Assembly (NCBI GenBank): GCA_017518705.1
Contig: JAFWUC010000064.1
Coordinates: forward strand, 1-64,000
Reading direction: 5' to 3'
DNA: 64,000 bases
Source: Clostridia bacterium
GTDB lineage: Bacteria > Bacillota_A > Clostridia > Christensenellales > Aristaeellaceae
Position numbers and translations under genes: made by a program. How positions within the stretch are numbered: the stretch's first letter is position 1; each line of letters begins with the position of its first letter. Below the pieces are notes generated by a model, which made no database searches, was not told where the DNA came from, and was given only the letters and a program-made list of their open reading frames with translations. Shown in pieces: positions 62,506 to 64,000 of the stretch.

Positions 62506-64000
62506 TCAGGCACATGGCGCATCTCCCGCGCCGGCATCCTTGAGCAGCATGAGCGCGAGCACGGGCATGAGCGGGAAGGTGCAGTAGAAGAGCCTGGACG
62601 AGTCTCCCGCCGTGGTGAGCAGAAGCATGGTGCCGAAGTTGTGGCAGAACACGGGCAGCAAAGCGAAGAGCCGCTTGACGGTGCCCTTCCGCCTGAAGTC
62701 CAAACAGGCGAGGGCAAGCCCGATCAGCGCCAGATGCATCACGCCCGTGTACAGGAACAGGTGGGGGAACATAAGGTTGAGCCCCGCCGAAACAAGTATG
62801 TTCAGCTTCTGGAGCAATGGCACGCCGCCGGGAGTCACGCCGTAGGGATTGGAGCTCAGGCGGGGCACCGCCATGTAGAGATGGTCGCCCGAAAGGGTGT
62901 AGACCGGCTCGGTAAGCTTTATAAGCCCCTTTAACGAGGCTATGGGCGCGCGCCTTACGCAGCTGAGGGCGATCTTTATGACCCTGAAGGGGCCGTATTC
63001 CTCTATCACGTCGAGGTTGGTGAGCTTGCTCCACTTGACGTTGTCGAAGTCTCCGTAGGCGGGGAGGAGCTGCCCGATGTCCCGGCTTTTGGGCAGGTAG
63101 GAGACGGATACGTCGCTGTCGGCGAACCTTTGCTCCCACACCTCCTTGGGCGCCACGGCGTATGCGAAATCCAGGGTCTCGCCGTCCAGATGTTCCGGAG
63201 CGTAGGTGACCGCGGACCCGATGACCGTCATGGGCAGCCCCAGCATCTCCACCTGCCTCCTGTCGGGGGAGGTGACGTCAAAGCACGCGTACAGTGGCAC
63301 TTTAACGGCAAAGACCGTGACGGCGAAGCACAGCGCCGCCGTAGCTGTCCGCTTAAAGCCCGCAAACAGCAGGATGGTGAGCAGCATGGGCAGGGTAAAG
63401 AGCACCGCGTTGTGCCTTACGAGGGAGGTAATGCCCAGCAGCAGCCCCAGCAGGATGACGTTAAGGGGCTTTTTGAGCCACTCTCCCCGGGTAAAATATA
63501 TCTTCAGCGCGAACACCCCGAGCGTGACCGCGCCCATGGCGAAGAAAACGTCCTTCCAGGGGTACAGCGCCATGTTGGTGGTCTGGGGATTGAGCAGTAT
63601 GAAGGCGAGGGAGAAAAGCGCGTATTTTGTCCCGGCGTAAGCGCGCAGGGCGAGCGCGAGATGGGCGATCACAAGAGAAAACGCGGCGATCTGGAACAGG
63701 ATTATGGAGCCGGTCCAGCCGCCAGTGAGCGCGAGGGGCAGCTTAAAGGCGATCAGGGTGTGGATCACGGGGTGCCAGTCGTTATAGCTGCCCGAGACCG
63801 CCTGACCGTACTGTTCGAAGGAGTCGGGAGAGAAGGCGGCGGGGTAGTATATCAGGTATTTAATGAAAAACACAGCGAAAGCGACAAGGAAGAACGCCGC
63901 GCCGCACCTTAGGTTTTCCCGGCGGGACCCGGAGGCAGGGGCAAGCTTTCCAGCGTCAAGCCGCCTTAAGCGCCTTAAGACCCACGGGCAGACGGCAAGG
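62506..64000 (-). CDS. DUF6020-like membrane protein, 5' end outside window
   Basis: A paralog of the previous protein. The open frame continues without a stop to the window edge, reading VLRRLRRLDAGKLAP just before the first full membrane helix, parallel to the neighbour's [15 protein letters not shown]. About 498 residues are visible. Shared hallmarks are YYPAAFSPDSFEQYGQAVSG, YNDWHPVIHTLI and LNPQTTNMALYPWKDVFFA. The stop codon lies in an inverted repeat (GCGCCAT/ATGGCGC). It is separated from the neighbour by 129 bp, where only a TATAAT-like box without a -35 is seen. Confidence 0.8.
   Translation of the reverse strand, partial: LAVCPWVLRRLRRLDAGKLAPASGSRRENLRCGAAFFLVAFAVFFIKYLIYYPAAFSPDSFEQYGQAVSGSYNDWHPVIHTLIAFKLPLALTGGWTGSIILFQIAAFSLVIAHLALALRAYAGTKYALFSLAFILLNPQTTNMALYPWKDVFFAMGAVTLGVFALKIYFTRGEWLKKPLNVILLGLLLGITSLVRHNAVLFTLPMLLTILLFAGFKRTATAALCFAVTVFAVKVPLYACFDVTSPDRRQVEMLGLPMTVIGSAVTYAPEHLDGETLDFAYAVAPKEVWEQRFADSDVSVSYLPKSRDIGQLLPAYGDFDNVKWSKLTNLDVIEEYGPFRVIKIALSCVRRAPIASLKGLIKLTEPVYTLSGDHLYMAVPRLSSNPYGVTPGGVPLLQKLNILVSAGLNLMFPHLFLYTGVMHLALIGLALACLDFRRKGTVKRLFALLPVFCHNFGTMLLLTTAGDSSRLFYCTFPLMPVLALMLLKDAGAGDAPCA

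Overview
The window is GC-rich bacterial chromosome from a Clostridia-like Bacillota lineage, probably an uncultured gut or rumen anaerobe. That placement is inferred. It rests on strong AGGAGG ribosome sites, near-consensus TTGACA/TATAAT promoters, the acetylase-type lysine pathway under a lysine riboswitch, an NfnA-like flavoprotein subunit, an ACT-PaaK pair, DUF1836 and YerC regulators, a long clostridial-type HflX, and a c subunit with Na+-type residues. No rRNA, tRNA, phage, insertion sequence or CRISPR array was seen.

Layout. 1-1.9 kb: two small genes, a nucleoside phosphorylase-like gene and a decayed acetyltransferase carrying G-rich repeats. 1.9-12.7 kb: ABC-F ATPase and cation efflux genes divergent from a U32 peptidase operon, then an envelope-type cluster (two FemAB/BioF2-like acyltransferases, a NodB-like deacetylase, an MMPL exporter). 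12.8-15.4 kb: lysine riboswitch-dapA-dapB-dapH. 15.5-19.8 kb: SDR, ACT domain, a frameshifted PaaK-type ligase, YerC, DUF1836. 20-26.4 kb: oligopeptide ABC transporter with OppD and OppF fused. 26.6-32.3 kb: carbohydrate-type ABC transporter plus metallo-hydrolase, divergent from a GntR/LacI hybrid regulator. 32.4-41.9 kb: mixed genes including dnaX, NfnA-like, HAD, AAA ATPase, Nudix, YegP and a frameshifted cutC. 41.9-47.3 kb: SRP RNA, glycogen phosphorylase, HflX, lipase-like protein. 47.3-49.6 kb: an AT-rich islet behind an M28 peptidase. 49.6-51.9 kb: CadC-like repressor and Zn/Cd P-type ATPase. 51.9-59.2 kb: complete F-type ATP synthase operon. 59.2-64 kb: FAD oxidoreductase and two tandem multi-membrane-spanning paralogs, the last running off the window.

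The most notable points are an in-frame amber codon in atpG that would remove the C-terminal rotor helix; a c subunit with the two-carboxylate pattern (E29/E62/T63/Y67) known from Na+-driven rotors; an enlarged a subunit; a probable leaderless atp promoter; a JAMM-like motif in the HflX N-terminal domain; an M28 peptidase with a membrane hairpin inserted between its metal ligands; divergent promoters sharing one palindromic -35 box; and marked enrichment of the palindrome CTTAAG. Single-base lesions in paaK, cutC, atpG and a small lipoprotein gene could be consensus errors in a draft assembly and should be checked first.
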